Shown: piece by piece, positions 42,915 to 52,037 of the stretch
Layout of the letters: each line of letters opens with the position of its first letter
How positions within the stretch are numbered: the stretch's first letter is position 1
Origin: Eubacterium sp. 1001713B170207_170306_E7
GTDB lineage: Bacteria > Bacillota > Clostridia > Eubacteriales > Eubacteriaceae
Length of the DNA stretch: 64,000 bases
NCBI RefSeq assembly: GCF_015547515.1
Contig: NZ_JADMVE010000005.1
Location: 124,001 to 188,000 of the forward strand
Reading direction: 5' to 3'
Program-made: the position numbers and the translations under genes
Notes under the pieces: model-generated
Databases searched by the model: none
Told to the model about the DNA's origin: nothing
What the model saw: the letters and a program-made list of their open reading frames with translations, nothing else

Positions 42915-43814
42915 ATGAATATCGAGTCTTTAAGAATGTTTATCAAAATCGCAGATAACGGCAGCATTACCAAAACTGCAGAGCAGACCTTCATTTCACA
43001 GTCCGCCTTGAGCCAGCAGATTAAAACCATGGAACAGCTTTTTAACACCAGTCTCATTGACCGCAGCAACAAGGGCGTAACGCTGACCTGCAGCGGGAAA
43101 ACCGTCTACGAGTACGCCGTACACCTCACCTCTACCTATGACAGCATGATCCGGGAGCTTCAGGAAAACGAGGAGAGCAACCGGGTACTTCATATTCTGT
43201 CCACGCCCATCATCGCTTCTTATGCTTTGCCCTGTACGCTGTACTATATTAAGAAAAACTTTCCGACCTACTCGCTGGAGATTTCCTCCATGGCCAGCCA
43301 GAGGATCGAGCAGCAGATCAACTGTGACCAGGGCGACATCGGCTTTATTTCCGGCCCGCCGTCCGACCCTTCGCTGACCGGGCAGAAGGTCTTTTCAGAC
43401 GACGTCTTTCTGGTGGCCAGCAGCGATATGGACATTGCCCAGACCATCCAGAGGGAAGACCTCAGCCGCTATCCGCTGCTCACCCTGACAACGGACCAGA
43501 AAACCGAGCAGCACCTTGAAAAACGCCTGGCGGACGAGGGGGTAGACATGGAAAGCCTGATGATCCTGTTCAAGCAGGATTCCATCGAGTCCATCAAGCT
43601 TTCCACCATCAACGGCTATGGCATGGCCTTTCTGCCTTATATGTGCATCAAAAAAGAGCTGTATCATAAACAGCTCAAAATCATCGGCGTCGAGGGGCTT
43701 ACCCTGCAGAACGACTACTATATTATTAAGAAAAAGGCTTCGGAATACCGGGACCGCACCCTCCTGAAGCTGACCGCCTATATCGAAAAGATTCTGGCCG
43801 ATACTATCTGCTGA
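42915..43814 (+). CDS. LysR-family transcriptional regulator
   Basis: A 299-residue LysR protein. The N-terminal helix-turn-helix is SITKTAEQTFISQSALSQQI (about 17-36), followed by the linker and a two-lobed effector-binding domain. AAGGAGGCGAGAGG precedes the ATG. It is divergent from the sulfur transport operon, in the arrangement typical for LysR and its target, so it likely activates that operon in response to a sulfur compound. Its 3' end overlaps the convergent tusA gene by 11 bases. Confidence 0.88.
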   Translation: MNIESLRMFIKIADNGSITKTAEQTFISQSALSQQIKTMEQLFNTSLIDRSNKGVTLTCSGKTVYEYAVHLTSTYDSMIRELQENEESNRVLHILSTPIIASYALPCTLYYIKKNFPTYSLEISSMASQRIEQQINCDQGDIGFISGPPSDPSLTGQKVFSDDVFLVASSDMDIAQTIQREDLSRYPLLTLTTDQKTEQHLEKRLADEGVDMESLMILFKQDSIESIKLSTINGYGMAFLPYMCIKKELYHKQLKIIGVEGLTLQNDYYIIKKKASEYRDRTLLKLTAYIEKILADTIC

Positions 43815-44019
43815 CCGTGATCTCCCAGACTCCGTTCATCACCTCGTCGCTGGCGCAGTGCAGCCCTGTCTTTTCGCAGTATTCCCGGATGGTTTTCACC
43901 GCGCAGCTGTGGTCTGTGACGAGCATGACGCGGTCGCCGGACTGCATGGCCTTTACCTCCCGCTGCAGCTTCATAAGGGGCAGGGGACAGATATCACCGA
44001 GACAATCAATCTTTTTCAT
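43804..44019 (-). CDS. TusA-family sulfur carrier (second copy)
   Basis: A 71-residue TusA-like protein with CLGDICPLPLM (catalytic Cys11, preceded by Cys6). The ATG at 44019 follows AAGGAGAATCC; the frame is open to 44046 but has no ribosome site there. It is convergent with, and overlaps by 11 bases, the LysR gene. It stands alone, separated from the upstream kinase gene by a strong terminator. Confidence 0.83.
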   Translation of the reverse strand: MKKIDCLGDICPLPLMKLQREVKAMQSGDRVMLVTDHSCAVKTIREYCEKTGLHCASDEVMNGVWEITVSR

Positions 44020-44035
44020 TGGATTCTCCTTATAC

Positions 44036-44068
44036 AAAACCCCCATATGGTTTTCATATGGGGGTTTT
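44036..44068. terminator. strong intrinsic terminator of the kinase gene
   Basis: A 14-bp perfect stem, AAAACCCCCATATG (44036-44049) with its complement at 44055-44068; five-base loop. Confidence 0.88.
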
Positions 44069-44072
44069 ATGA

Positions 44073-45353
44073 TTAATCAATAATCTTAATCAGCTTAAAA
44101 AAGTTTTCTGTAATCCGTATTATGGTATCCACCATATCGTCCACGCTCTCTATTTCCATGCGGTGCAGGATCAGGTAGTTGGCGATGGTGAGGGACAGGC
44201 GGCAGGCTTCATTGCGTTTAGCCCGGTCCTCGATGGTGTCAAAATCAGGCAGGGGTACCAGTCCGCCGACACGGCTGGTGATCTGGCAGCCGGTAAAGCC
44301 GCAGACCTCCTGAATAAAGTTTTTGAGAATGGATTCGCGGAAATCGTCATAGTCACGATAGGTAACCTTGGCGTCCTTTTTCCAGCACTCGGTGTAGACC
44401 GCGTTGTAGGTGTGGATCATATCCCGCATATAGCCGAGAATGGTCTCGCGGAAATCCTTACAGAAGTCCTCCGGATAATCATCCATATAGAACCAGCGGA
44501 TATATTCGTAGAGCACACTGCCCATGAGATAGCCTGTATCGGAGGATGAAGCCCCCATAAAGGCGTATTCCTGGTCAATGATTTTCATTTTTTCATCGTT
44601 GATCATGATGTTGGAGGTGTGCAGATCGCCGTGCACCAGGCATTCGCAGTGTTTCATGTGAATGTCGCGCAGCTTGAGCATCTCGGTGCGGAAGGCCGCA
44701 CTTTTCCAGGGCGCGTCGCCCATGGCCAGACGTTCGGGATCAGCGTTCGGGTCATCATGCGGGTCGTGGTCGTCGATGGCATGCTCGTCCTTTAAGAACA
44801 GGCCGATCTCAAAGACCAGACGCATATTCGGGTTCAGGAATTTTGCCTGAAGCTCCTTGTAGACCGTTGCGTCTAAATAATACTCGGAGGTGTAAAAGTT
44901 GGACTTGGCGATAAATTCCCCGATTTTTTCCGGGAAATCCGGGAATTTTTTACCCTTCATGAGTTCAAAGCGCAGGATTTTCAAGTCACTGCAATCCTCA
45001 CAGAGGTAAATATGGTTATCCAGGTCTACCTGATAGACCTCGGGAATGTATTCCGGTGTGATGGCGCCCTTGATGCGCATGACATCTGCCTCCAGCGCGT
45101 TGCGGTCCTGTACAAATGGGCCCACGCCTTCCTCAAAGGCCTTATAATAGGTTTTTGCCTGTTTGACAATTACAGATTTTCCGTTCTCGTCCCAGACACG
45201 GTACAGAAAATTGATGAAGCCGTCGCCGTCTTCCTCACTCTCGCCGATTTCGTACACGCTCAAACGCGCGTCCGGCGCAAAATAGCCTGTACACTCCTTT
45301 AAATAGTCCTTAACGGTTTCTTTGTTGATGTCTTTAAAATTTTTACACCCCAT
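44073..45353 (-). CDS. methylthioribose-kinase-like phosphotransferase
   Basis: A 426-residue kinase of the aminoglycoside-phosphotransferase fold. The catalytic loop is LVHGDLHTSNIMI (about 238-250) and the metal motif is KIIDQEYAFMG (about 255-265). HGDLHT...EYAFMG matches S-methyl-5-thioribose kinase (MtnK), which phosphorylates methylthioribose, and in some bacteria 5-deoxyribose, in methionine salvage. The usual partner isomerase (MtnA) is not next to it. TTGGGGGAATT precedes the ATG. Assignment to MtnK is by motif only. Confidence 0.72.
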   Translation of the reverse strand: MGCKNFKDINKETVKDYLKECTGYFAPDARLSVYEIGESEEDGDGFINFLYRVWDENGKSVIVKQAKTYYKAFEEGVGPFVQDRNALEADVMRIKGAITPEYIPEVYQVDLDNHIYLCEDCSDLKILRFELMKGKKFPDFPEKIGEFIAKSNFYTSEYYLDATVYKELQAKFLNPNMRLVFEIGLFLKDEHAIDDHDPHDDPNADPERLAMGDAPWKSAAFRTEMLKLRDIHMKHCECLVHGDLHTSNIMINDEKMKIIDQEYAFMGASSSDTGYLMGSVLYEYIRWFYMDDYPEDFCKDFRETILGYMRDMIHTYNAVYTECWKKDAKVTYRDYDDFRESILKNFIQEVCGFTGCQITSRVGGLVPLPDFDTIEDRAKRNEACRLSLTIANYLILHRMEIESVDDMVDTIIRITENFFKLIKIID

Positions 45354-45483
45354 GGCAATTCCCCCAAGCTGATACTAAACTTTTACTTATTTATTATATC
45401 ACTCTGATGGCATCGGTTAAATGCACTTTTTGTGCTCTTAACGGCTATTTTTTGACTCTGGACTGTTTTCTAATCCATAAAAA

Positions 45484-45515
45484 CAGCGCTTCCACCACTA
45501 TAGGTGAAAGCGCTG
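45484..45515 (-). terminator. intrinsic terminator of the small secreted protein gene
   Basis: CAGCGCTTCCACC (45484-45496) pairs with GGTGAAAGCGCTG (45503-45515) with one mismatch; on the minus strand TTTTTATGG follows. Confidence 0.7.
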
Positions 45516-45521
45516 CCTGCA

Positions 45522-45896
45522 TTACTGGGTCTTTTTATAGACATGGACATCGCCTGTGTCCCGGTCGGTCAGCGTCAGGGTATCCCCGTCGATAACGTAG
45601 GACATATGGGTGGTCTGCCCGCCGTAGGCCTGGGCATACTTCATATCCACATTTTTTTCCTTTGTGTCCATTGTATAGGTCGCGACGTCGTCGCCAAACA
45701 TTCTGAATACATTGTTGTCCGCAAACTCAATGTCCACACCGGAATCATCTGACCACGCTCCAAGAATCAGCTTTTCATCCTTTACCGCCTCTGAACCTGC
45801 TTTAACCTTTGTACTGATGCCGGTTGTCAGCAGCGCCAGCACAAGGCTGAGCACCGCAACCGCCACAATGCCGATGGCAAGTTTTTTTCTCTCCAT
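45522..45896 (-). CDS. small secreted or membrane-anchored protein
   Basis: A 124-residue protein of unknown function. Residues 1-30 are a signal sequence or anchor (basic ERKK, then a long hydrophobic stretch ending in TTGIS). The rest is a small beta-rich domain (ILGAWSDDSGVDIEFADNNV, then YVIDGDTLTLTDRDTGDVH), which resembles the lipocalin-like/DUF5640 beta domains of clostridial surface proteins. No lipobox cysteine is seen. It is a single gene with its own terminator. Confidence 0.65.
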   Translation of the reverse strand: MERKKLAIGIVAVAVLSLVLALLTTGISTKVKAGSEAVKDEKLILGAWSDDSGVDIEFADNNVFRMFGDDVATYTMDTKEKNVDMKYAQAYGGQTTHMSYVIDGDTLTLTDRDTGDVHVYKKTQ

Positions 45897-46028
45897 ATAA
45901 ATCTCCTCAAATCCATTGGGTGTTCCTAATGGATTTTATTATATCATAATTATTTCGGCGTTGTGTGATAGATTTATGATTTTTTGGGAATTAACTTTTC
46001 TTTAAGGATATAATTAACGGTTTTTATC

Positions 46029-46058
46029 TTTACAAATTTAAGCTACAGCGTATATAAT
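46029..46058 (+). promoter_or_regulatory. sigma-A promoter of the HAD gene
   Basis: TTTACA (46029-46034), 18 bases, TATAAT (46053-46058). Confidence 0.6.
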
Positions 46059-46100
46059 AAAATTATATAGGATCGATTTTCAATTTTGGAGGTAATATTG

Positions 46101-46892
46101 ATGAATGAAGCATTAAAAGAAACCCTTGACAGCATCAAAGGTTTTATCTGCGATATGGACGGCGTTATCTATCATGGTAACCGCCTTCTTCCCGGCGTAC
46201 CTGAGTTTGTGGACTGGCTGTACCGTGAGGATAAAAATTTTCTCTTCCTCACAAACTCCAGCGAGCGCTCGCCCCTCGAGTTAAAGGAAAAACTTTCCCG
46301 CCTGGGTCTTGACATTGACGCGAGTCATTTCTATACCAGCGCCCTGGCCACTGCTAAATTCCTGAGCACACAGTCTCCGGGCTGCTCGGCTTATGTGATC
46401 GGCGAGCCCGGCCTCATCAACGCCTTATACAGCGCGGGCATTACCATGAACGATATGAATCCGGATTATGTTGTTGTCGGCGAAAGCTATAATTACAATT
46501 ATGATACCATCTTAAAGGCGGTCCGTTTTGTCTTGAAAGGCGCCAAACTCATCGGAACAAACCCGGATCTCACCGGCCCTGCCGAAGGCGGCCTGGTGCC
46601 GGCCTGCCGTGCCTTTACCGCGCCCATCGAGCTGGCAACCGGAAAATCCGCTTATTTTGTCGGAAAGCCGAATCCGCTCATGGTCCGCACCGGTATCCGC
46701 ATGCTCGGCGTTCATTCTGAGGATGCCGCCATTGTCGGCGACCGCATGGATACAGACATTATCTCCGGTATCGAATCCGGCATGCACACCATTCTGGTGC
46801 TCTCAGGCGTCTCCACTGCGGAGACCGTCCAGGAATTTCCCTACCGCCCCCAGTTTATTTTAAACGGGGTAGGGGATATTGTCACAAATTAA
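46101..46892 (+). CDS. HAD-IIA family phosphatase (NagD-like)
   Basis: A 263-residue haloacid dehalogenase superfamily hydrolase. Motif I is DMDGVIYHG (Asp18 nucleophile, Asp20 acid), motif II LTNSSERSP, and motif III/IV KPNPLM...VGDRMDTDI. The large cap between motifs II and III is the NagD/IIA type. Such proteins hydrolyse phosphate esters such as nucleotides or phosphoglycolate. GGAGGTAATATTG supports the ATG at 46101. It is a single gene between promoter and terminator. Confidence 0.86.
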   Translation: MNEALKETLDSIKGFICDMDGVIYHGNRLLPGVPEFVDWLYREDKNFLFLTNSSERSPLELKEKLSRLGLDIDASHFYTSALATAKFLSTQSPGCSAYVIGEPGLINALYSAGITMNDMNPDYVVVGESYNYNYDTILKAVRFVLKGAKLIGTNPDLTGPAEGGLVPACRAFTAPIELATGKSAYFVGKPNPLMVRTGIRMLGVHSEDAAIVGDRMDTDIISGIESGMHTILVLSGVSTAETVQEFPYRPQFILNGVGDIVTN

Positions 46893-46904
46893 AATGCGTT
46901 TTCT

Positions 46905-46926
46905 GCGGCCGGAAGGCCGCTTTTTT
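46905..46926 (+). terminator. intrinsic terminator
   Basis: GCGGCC, GGAA loop, GGCCGC, then six T. Confidence 0.88.
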
Positions 46927-47067
46927 AATTGGACAAATCCCATCATTTGTCTGAATTTTTTACAAAGCCCCACATTGTCTAATTACAGGCAACCCGCTTG
47001 ATGATATATTAAACTCAGAAAATCGGGCACCGCGTGTAATTTAGATTTACAGAATGGAGGCTGTAAA

Positions 47068-48426
47068 ATGGCAGCAAATATGAGTTTAAGTGAAAACATA
47101 AAATCCTTTGGTATGAAACAGGTTATCCGGTATCTGGACGCTGACCCGGACAAAAATATTCCGCGGATCATTGACTGGGTCGAAAAGTTTGATAAGGACC
47201 AGACCATAGCCGGTCAGCTGGCAGCGGTCAAGGAGGCCCTGTCCGATGAAAGCAACAACTGGAATCAGCTGGTGAAAAGCCTGTGGACCGATATTGACCC
47301 CGGCGTCAGGAAACGCCTGTTTAACAATTTTATTGTCAACAGCGTCATTATCGGCTGCAAACGCCAGAATCTTAACAAGGAAAAATACGACTGCAATATC
47401 CCGTGGGCCATTCTCATGGACCCCACCTCATCCTGCAATCTCCACTGCACAGGCTGCTGGGCCGCGGAATACGGCGATAAAATGTCCATGGATTTTGACA
47501 CGCTGGACAGCATCATCGAACAGGGCAAGGCGCTCGGAACGTATATGTACCTCTATTCCGGCGGAGAGCCCCTCGTGCGGAAAAGGGACATTATCCGGCT
47601 GTGCGAAAAACATGACGACTGCGTCTTTCTGTCCTTTACCAATGCCACCCTCATCGACGAGGCCTTTGCCGATGAGATGCTGCGGGTTCAGAACTTTATC
47701 CCGGCCATCAGCGTCGAGGGCTTTGAGGCGGAAACGGACATGCGGCGGGGCAGGGGGACCTACGCCGCGGTCATCAGAGCCATGGATATTTTAAAGGAGA
47801 AGAAGCTCCCCTTTGGCTTCTCCACCTGCTACCACCGTCAAAACACCGATGTCATCGGCAGTGAAGCGTATTTTGACGCCATGATCGAAAAGGGCTGCAA
47901 GTTTGGCTGGTTCTTCACCTATATGCCTGTCGGCGTCGACGCTGTCCCCGAGCTCATGGCCACTGCGGACCAGCGTGAGTACATGTACCGCCAGATCCGC
48001 AGATTCCGAGGCACCAAACCCCTGTTTACCATGGATTTCTGGAATGACGGCGAGTACGTCCAGGGCTGTATCGCAGGAGGCCGCAATTACCTGCACATCA
48101 ACGCCGGTGGCGACATTGAGCCCTGCGCTTTTATCCATTATTCGGATTCCAACATTCATGAGCAGACCCTGCTGGAGGCTTACAGACGGCCGCTTTTCAT
48201 GCAGTACCATGAAAACCAGCCCTTCAACCCGAACCATCTCCGCCCCTGTCCACTGCTCGATAACCCAGGCCGCCTGACCCGCATGGTGGAGCACTCCGGC
48301 GCGCACTCTACCGACCTCACCCATCCCGAGGACGTCAGGGCTCTGTCAGGCAAATGCCGGGATGCCGCCGAAGCCTGGAAGACCCGCGCCGACCGTCTCT
48401 GGCAAGAAAGCCACCCGAACGCCTGA
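47068..48426 (+). CDS. radical SAM protein
   Basis: A 452-residue radical SAM enzyme. The [4Fe-4S] motif is Cys123-x3-Cys127-x2-Cys130 (SSCNLHCTGC), followed by the SAM-binding GGEP (YLYSGGEPLV). The C-terminal part has extra cysteines (QGCIAGGRNYLHIN, IEPCAFIHYSD, LRPCPLLD) of SPASM or related type, likely for an auxiliary cluster. The N-terminal 110 residues form an extra helical domain. Such enzymes modify peptides, hemes or cofactors by radical chemistry; no precursor peptide is next to it, so the target is unknown. GGAGGCTGT precedes the ATG. Confidence 0.82.
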   Translation: MAANMSLSENIKSFGMKQVIRYLDADPDKNIPRIIDWVEKFDKDQTIAGQLAAVKEALSDESNNWNQLVKSLWTDIDPGVRKRLFNNFIVNSVIIGCKRQNLNKEKYDCNIPWAILMDPTSSCNLHCTGCWAAEYGDKMSMDFDTLDSIIEQGKALGTYMYLYSGGEPLVRKRDIIRLCEKHDDCVFLSFTNATLIDEAFADEMLRVQNFIPAISVEGFEAETDMRRGRGTYAAVIRAMDILKEKKLPFGFSTCYHRQNTDVIGSEAYFDAMIEKGCKFGWFFTYMPVGVDAVPELMATADQREYMYRQIRRFRGTKPLFTMDFWNDGEYVQGCIAGGRNYLHINAGGDIEPCAFIHYSDSNIHEQTLLEAYRRPLFMQYHENQPFNPNHLRPCPLLDNPGRLTRMVEHSGAHSTDLTHPEDVRALSGKCRDAAEAWKTRADRLWQESHPNA

Positions 48427-48431
48427 GCTTC

Positions 48432-48461
48432 AAAGCACTTCTGTCTGAGAAGTGCTTTTTT
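48432..48461 (+). terminator. intrinsic terminator of the radical SAM gene
   Basis: AAAGCACTTCT (48432-48442) and AGAAGTGCTTT (48448-48458) with a five-base loop, then TTT. Confidence 0.85.
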
Positions 48462-48506
48462 ATTGTGCGCATTTTCCGAAAACCCTGTTTTTTTAATTGT
48501 TTTACC

Positions 48507-48535
48507 TTTACAAAGAAGCTAAATTGCGATAATAT
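48507..48535 (+). promoter_or_regulatory. sigma-A promoter of the surface protein-importer operon
   Basis: TTTACA (48507-48512), 17 bases, TAATAT (48530-48535). Confidence 0.6.
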
Positions 48536-48569
48536 CAAACGATAATAAAAAATGGAGGATTTGTACAAA

Positions 48570-49199
48570 ATGAAAAGAAAATTTAAGCTGACAGGTATTC
48601 TTGTGGCACTTCTTCTGGCCCTCAGTCTCGGAAACACCGTTCTCGCCGCCGGCGGTAACGGCAGTGGAGGAGGCGGCGGTAACGGCAGTGGAAGCGACGA
48701 ACCGCTGACCATTGTCTCTTCGACTCCGGCTGACGGTGAAACCTCAGCCTCAGTCAGCGACCCGATCAAAATCGAGTTCAGTAAAAATGTGGTCAACGCA
48801 GAGGTTAAAGACGGAAATATGACGGCCATCGCGCTCTACAAGGACGGCGCACCCGTTGCGGCCGAGGTCACCATGGCTGACGACCAGGTTGAGCCAGACC
48901 TCAGAAACTTTATCACCATCACGCCTTCAAGCCCATTGGAGCCAGGAACCGAGTATCAGATTAAAATCGCGGATTCCCTGACCGCCAAGAGCGGCGCTTC
49001 CCTCGGCGAAGAAAAAACCCTGACCTTCAAGACTGCCGGCACAGCCCCTGCCGCCGCCAGCGAGGAAAAAACAACGGCAGAAAACACTGCCGCCGAAAAT
49101 CCGGCCTCTGGCAATACCACACTTTATATCCTTCTGGGTGTCGCGGTAGTGATCATCATTGCCGTTGTGGTCGTGGTGTCTCTTAAAAAGAAAAAATAA
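48570..49199 (+). CDS. surface protein with Ig-like (Big_5) domain and C-terminal membrane anchor
   Basis: A 209-residue exported protein. A signal peptide covers residues 1-26 (KRKFKLTGILVALLLALSL, cut near VLAAG). Next come a glycine-rich linker (residues 27-40), one Big_5 Ig-like domain at about 44-150 (VSSTPADGETSASVSDPIKI, EPGTEYQIKI), an Ala/Thr/Glu-rich linker, and a membrane helix with a Lys tail at the end (LLGVAVVIIIAVVVVVSL, KKKK). GGAGGA supports the ATG at 48570. It starts the operon with flavoenzymes and a metal/corrinoid-type ABC importer, so it may gather the ligand at the cell surface. Its stop overlaps the next start by one base. Confidence 0.82.
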   Translation: MKRKFKLTGILVALLLALSLGNTVLAAGGNGSGGGGGNGSGSDEPLTIVSSTPADGETSASVSDPIKIEFSKNVVNAEVKDGNMTAIALYKDGAPVAAEVTMADDQVEPDLRNFITITPSSPLEPGTEYQIKIADSLTAKSGASLGEEKTLTFKTAGTAPAAASEEKTTAENTAAENPASGNTTLYILLGVAVVIIIAVVVVVSLKKKK

Positions 49200-50638
49200 T
49201 GCTGGACGTAATCATTATTGGCGGTGGTATTCTCGGGGTAACCACCGCCCGGCTTTTAAGCCGCTTTGATCTGGACACGCTTGTCCTTGAAAAAGGCGCG
49301 GATCTGGGTGAAGGCGCCTCCAAGGCCAACAGCGCCGTTCTGGCCGCGGGGTTTCACCCCAGGGGCGGCAGCCTGAAAGGCATATCCTGCGTACAGGGGA
49401 ACGCCATGTATCCCCAGATCTGCAAAGAGCTCGGTGTCGAAATCGCCTATCCGGGCTCCCTTTTTGTCGCCTTTCACAAAGAAGGGGAAGCGATGATCCG
49501 GGAAAAATACAAAAAAGGCCTGAAAAATGGAGTGCCGGATATGAAAATCCTGTCCGGGCATGAAAGCCGCGCGCTGGAGCCGGGGCTCTCTGACCGGGTA
49601 ACCATGGCCCTCTACGCCAAAACCACCGGCATCATCGAGCTTTTTTCCCTTTTACTGAGAACTGCCCAGTCAGCTGAGAAAAACGGGGTGCATTTCTCAT
49701 TTGACGAGGAGGTTATGGAAGTTATCGAGCGGGAGGATCACTTTGAGCTGCTGACAGCCAAACGCACCTTAAAGACCCGCTACCTGGTCAATACCGCTGG
49801 CGGTATGGCCATGGCTGTAGAAAGCGGCGTAAGGCCGCAGGATTTGGTCATCAAACCCCGGTGCGGCCAGTTTCTGGTCTTTGACTGGCAGGGAAAAAAC
49901 AGTATCCGCCACGTGCTCTATCAGGCTCAGGAAACCGACGAAAAGGGCTGTCTGCTCGCGCCCTCCATCGAAGGCAATATCATCGCCGGACCCACCTCAC
50001 AGGATGTGCCGGATTATAAAAATGTCGAGACCACTGATTGGGGCATTCATCACATTGAAAAGATCGCCAAGAAGATTCTGCCCGATCTGGATATGGGTAC
50101 AGTCATTACCTCCTTTGCCGGTGTGCGGGCAAACATCAAAAATGTGGTCAAGGAGGAAAAAGATTTTGTCATCCGCCGTTCGGTTCCGCGGATGGTCAGC
50201 GCGCTCGGCATTAAAAACCCCGGCATGACAGCCGCGCCATACCTCTGCCAGATGATTCTCGAGCTTCTGATCGAGGACGGCCTGAGCACCGCCCCCAATC
50301 CGCATTATAACCCGGTGCTCAGCCTCCCAAAGCCTTTTTTGACACAGCCAGAGAGCGTTCAGAAAAAATGGTACGAGCAGGATCCCCGCTACGGCAACCT
50401 GGTCTGCCGCTGCGAGAATATTACCGAGGGGGATATTGTCCGGGTGCTCAGGGAGCCGCTGCCGCCCAAAAATATGAACGGGCTTAAAAAACGGCTGCGT
50501 ACGACCATGGGCCGGTGCCAGGGAAGCTTCTGCACGCCGCGGCTTCTTGACGTTCTGTCAAAAGCCTGGGGTGTGCCGCCCGAGAAGATCATGAAGGAAG
50601 AGCCGGGCAGCTCATTTGTAAAAGGGAGGGTAAAATAA
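49199..50638 (+). CDS. GlpA-like FAD dehydrogenase with BFD domain (second version)
   Basis: A 479-residue flavoprotein homologous to that at 30626-32080. The FAD motif is IIIGGGILGVTTA (about 5-17). The C-terminal cysteine domain contains VCRCENITEGDIV and MGRCQGSFCTPRLL. It lies in an importer operon rather than a sugar operon, so its substrate may differ. The start overlaps the stop of the surface protein gene (TAATG), with no strong ribosome site, so it is translationally coupled. Confidence 0.82.
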   Translation: MLDVIIIGGGILGVTTARLLSRFDLDTLVLEKGADLGEGASKANSAVLAAGFHPRGGSLKGISCVQGNAMYPQICKELGVEIAYPGSLFVAFHKEGEAMIREKYKKGLKNGVPDMKILSGHESRALEPGLSDRVTMALYAKTTGIIELFSLLLRTAQSAEKNGVHFSFDEEVMEVIEREDHFELLTAKRTLKTRYLVNTAGGMAMAVESGVRPQDLVIKPRCGQFLVFDWQGKNSIRHVLYQAQETDEKGCLLAPSIEGNIIAGPTSQDVPDYKNVETTDWGIHHIEKIAKKILPDLDMGTVITSFAGVRANIKNVVKEEKDFVIRRSVPRMVSALGIKNPGMTAAPYLCQMILELLIEDGLSTAPNPHYNPVLSLPKPFLTQPESVQKKWYEQDPRYGNLVCRCENITEGDIVRVLREPLPPKNMNGLKKRLRTTMGRCQGSFCTPRLLDVLSKAWGVPPEKIMKEEPGSSFVKGRVK

Positions 50639-50639
50639 A

Positions 50640-52037
50640 ATGCATTACGACTGTGCAGTCATCGGGGCCGGCGCTGCCGGCATGGCCGCCGCGCTTTCAG
50701 CCGCCCGGCAGGGCGTGAAAAAAATCGCGCTTCTGGACCGCGGCCAGGATGTTGGCGGCATCCTGCGCCAATGTGTTCACGACGGCTTCGGGACACTCTA
50801 CTTAAAAAAATCACTAACCGGACCCGAGTACGCCGACCATTTTAAAAAACAGCTGAAGGCTACCCCTGTGATACTCAAAACCGGCGCATCGGTTTTGGAT
50901 GTCACAAAAACAGGCGGGGTTTTCAGCGTCAAATACCTGAGTGAGGCGGAGGGGCCGTCACGGCTGACAGCTGACACGGTCATCCTGTCCATGGGCTGCC
51001 GCGAAAGGACCCTTGGACAGCTGCATATCCCCGGAAGCCGCCCCGCCGGTATCTACACTGCCGGGACCGCCCAGTACATGATGAATATCCAGAACCTGCT
51101 GCCCGGAAAAAGCGCGGTCATTCTCGGTTCAGGTGACATTGGCCTCATCATGGCCAGACGGCTGACACTGGAGGGGGCAAGGGTAAAGCTGGTGCTCGGG
51201 GAAAAGGCCACAGGACTGGCCCGCAACCATCTGCAGTGTATCCGGGATTTTGAGCTTCCCATCCGCTTTGGCTGCACCGTGGTGTCTGTTCACGGTTATA
51301 AGCGCCTGAAGGGTGTGAGCATCGCCCCGGTTCTTGAGAACGGCCGGCCGGATCTCTCCAAAAAAAACTATATTCCCTGTGATACGCTGCTGGTCGCTGC
51401 CGGGCTGATTCCGGAAACCGATATACTGGACCCGGACTTTGTCCGGCTTGGCGAAAATGGCGGCATCGGCATCCGCGAAAACGGCGGAACCAGTGTCCCC
51501 GGACTCTTTGCCTGCGGCAACGTGACGGGCGTGCACGACCTGGTGGACAAGGTCAGCATGGCCGGAAAACGGGCCGGGGAAGCGGCGGCCGCCTACCGCT
51601 CCGGCAGGCCGGAGACGAAGCCGGAAAAGCTGCCGGACGCCTACCTTCAGGCAGAACCGACCTGCGAGGTATTAAACCGCCTGAAAGAAAATGAACGCCT
51701 CTGCGTTCTATGTCCAAAGGGCTGTATCCTGAGCTTTGACACTGCCCATGACCCGCCGGAAATTGCCGGTTACCAGTGCAGCCGGGGCCGCCGCTACGGC
51801 CTGGAGGAGTGGCGCGCGCCCAAACGTATGCTCACCACCACGGTCAAAACAGCGTCCGGAAAACTGGTCCCGGTCAAAAGCAGTGGACCCCTTGCCCAAA
51901 GCGCGCTCCTGACAGCGGTCAAAAGCATCCGAAAAATCACTTTGGCAGGCTCCGTCGCTCCGGGCACCATAATTGATCAGAATATTCTGAACAGCGGCGT
52001 GGACATCATCACAACAGGAGAAGCATATGAACACTGA
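50640..52037 (+). CDS. fused GlpB-like flavoprotein and DUF1667 domain
   Basis: A 465-residue protein. Residues about 1-340 are a GlpB-like FAD/NAD oxidoreductase (VIGAGAAGMAAALSAARQG, VILGSGDIGLIMARR, GLFACGNVTGVHDLVD). Residues about 350-465 are a DUF1667 domain with CVLCPKGC and YQCSRG, the same cysteine spacing as the separate protein at 33361-33729. The fusion shows that the two proteins of the other cluster act together. GGGAGGG precedes the ATG. Its end overlaps the permease gene by 11 bases. Confidence 0.86.
   Translation: MHYDCAVIGAGAAGMAAALSAARQGVKKIALLDRGQDVGGILRQCVHDGFGTLYLKKSLTGPEYADHFKKQLKATPVILKTGASVLDVTKTGGVFSVKYLSEAEGPSRLTADTVILSMGCRERTLGQLHIPGSRPAGIYTAGTAQYMMNIQNLLPGKSAVILGSGDIGLIMARRLTLEGARVKLVLGEKATGLARNHLQCIRDFELPIRFGCTVVSVHGYKRLKGVSIAPVLENGRPDLSKKNYIPCDTLLVAAGLIPETDILDPDFVRLGENGGIGIRENGGTSVPGLFACGNVTGVHDLVDKVSMAGKRAGEAAAAYRSGRPETKPEKLPDAYLQAEPTCEVLNRLKENERLCVLCPKGCILSFDTAHDPPEIAGYQCSRGRRYGLEEWRAPKRMLTTTVKTASGKLVPVKSSGPLAQSALLTAVKSIRKITLAGSVAPGTIIDQNILNSGVDIITTGEAYEH

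Noticed and set aside
48462-48569. Cobalamin riboswitch ahead of the importer operon
   Set aside because: The leader is only about 35-40 bases from the predicted start point and has no B12-box-like sequence.
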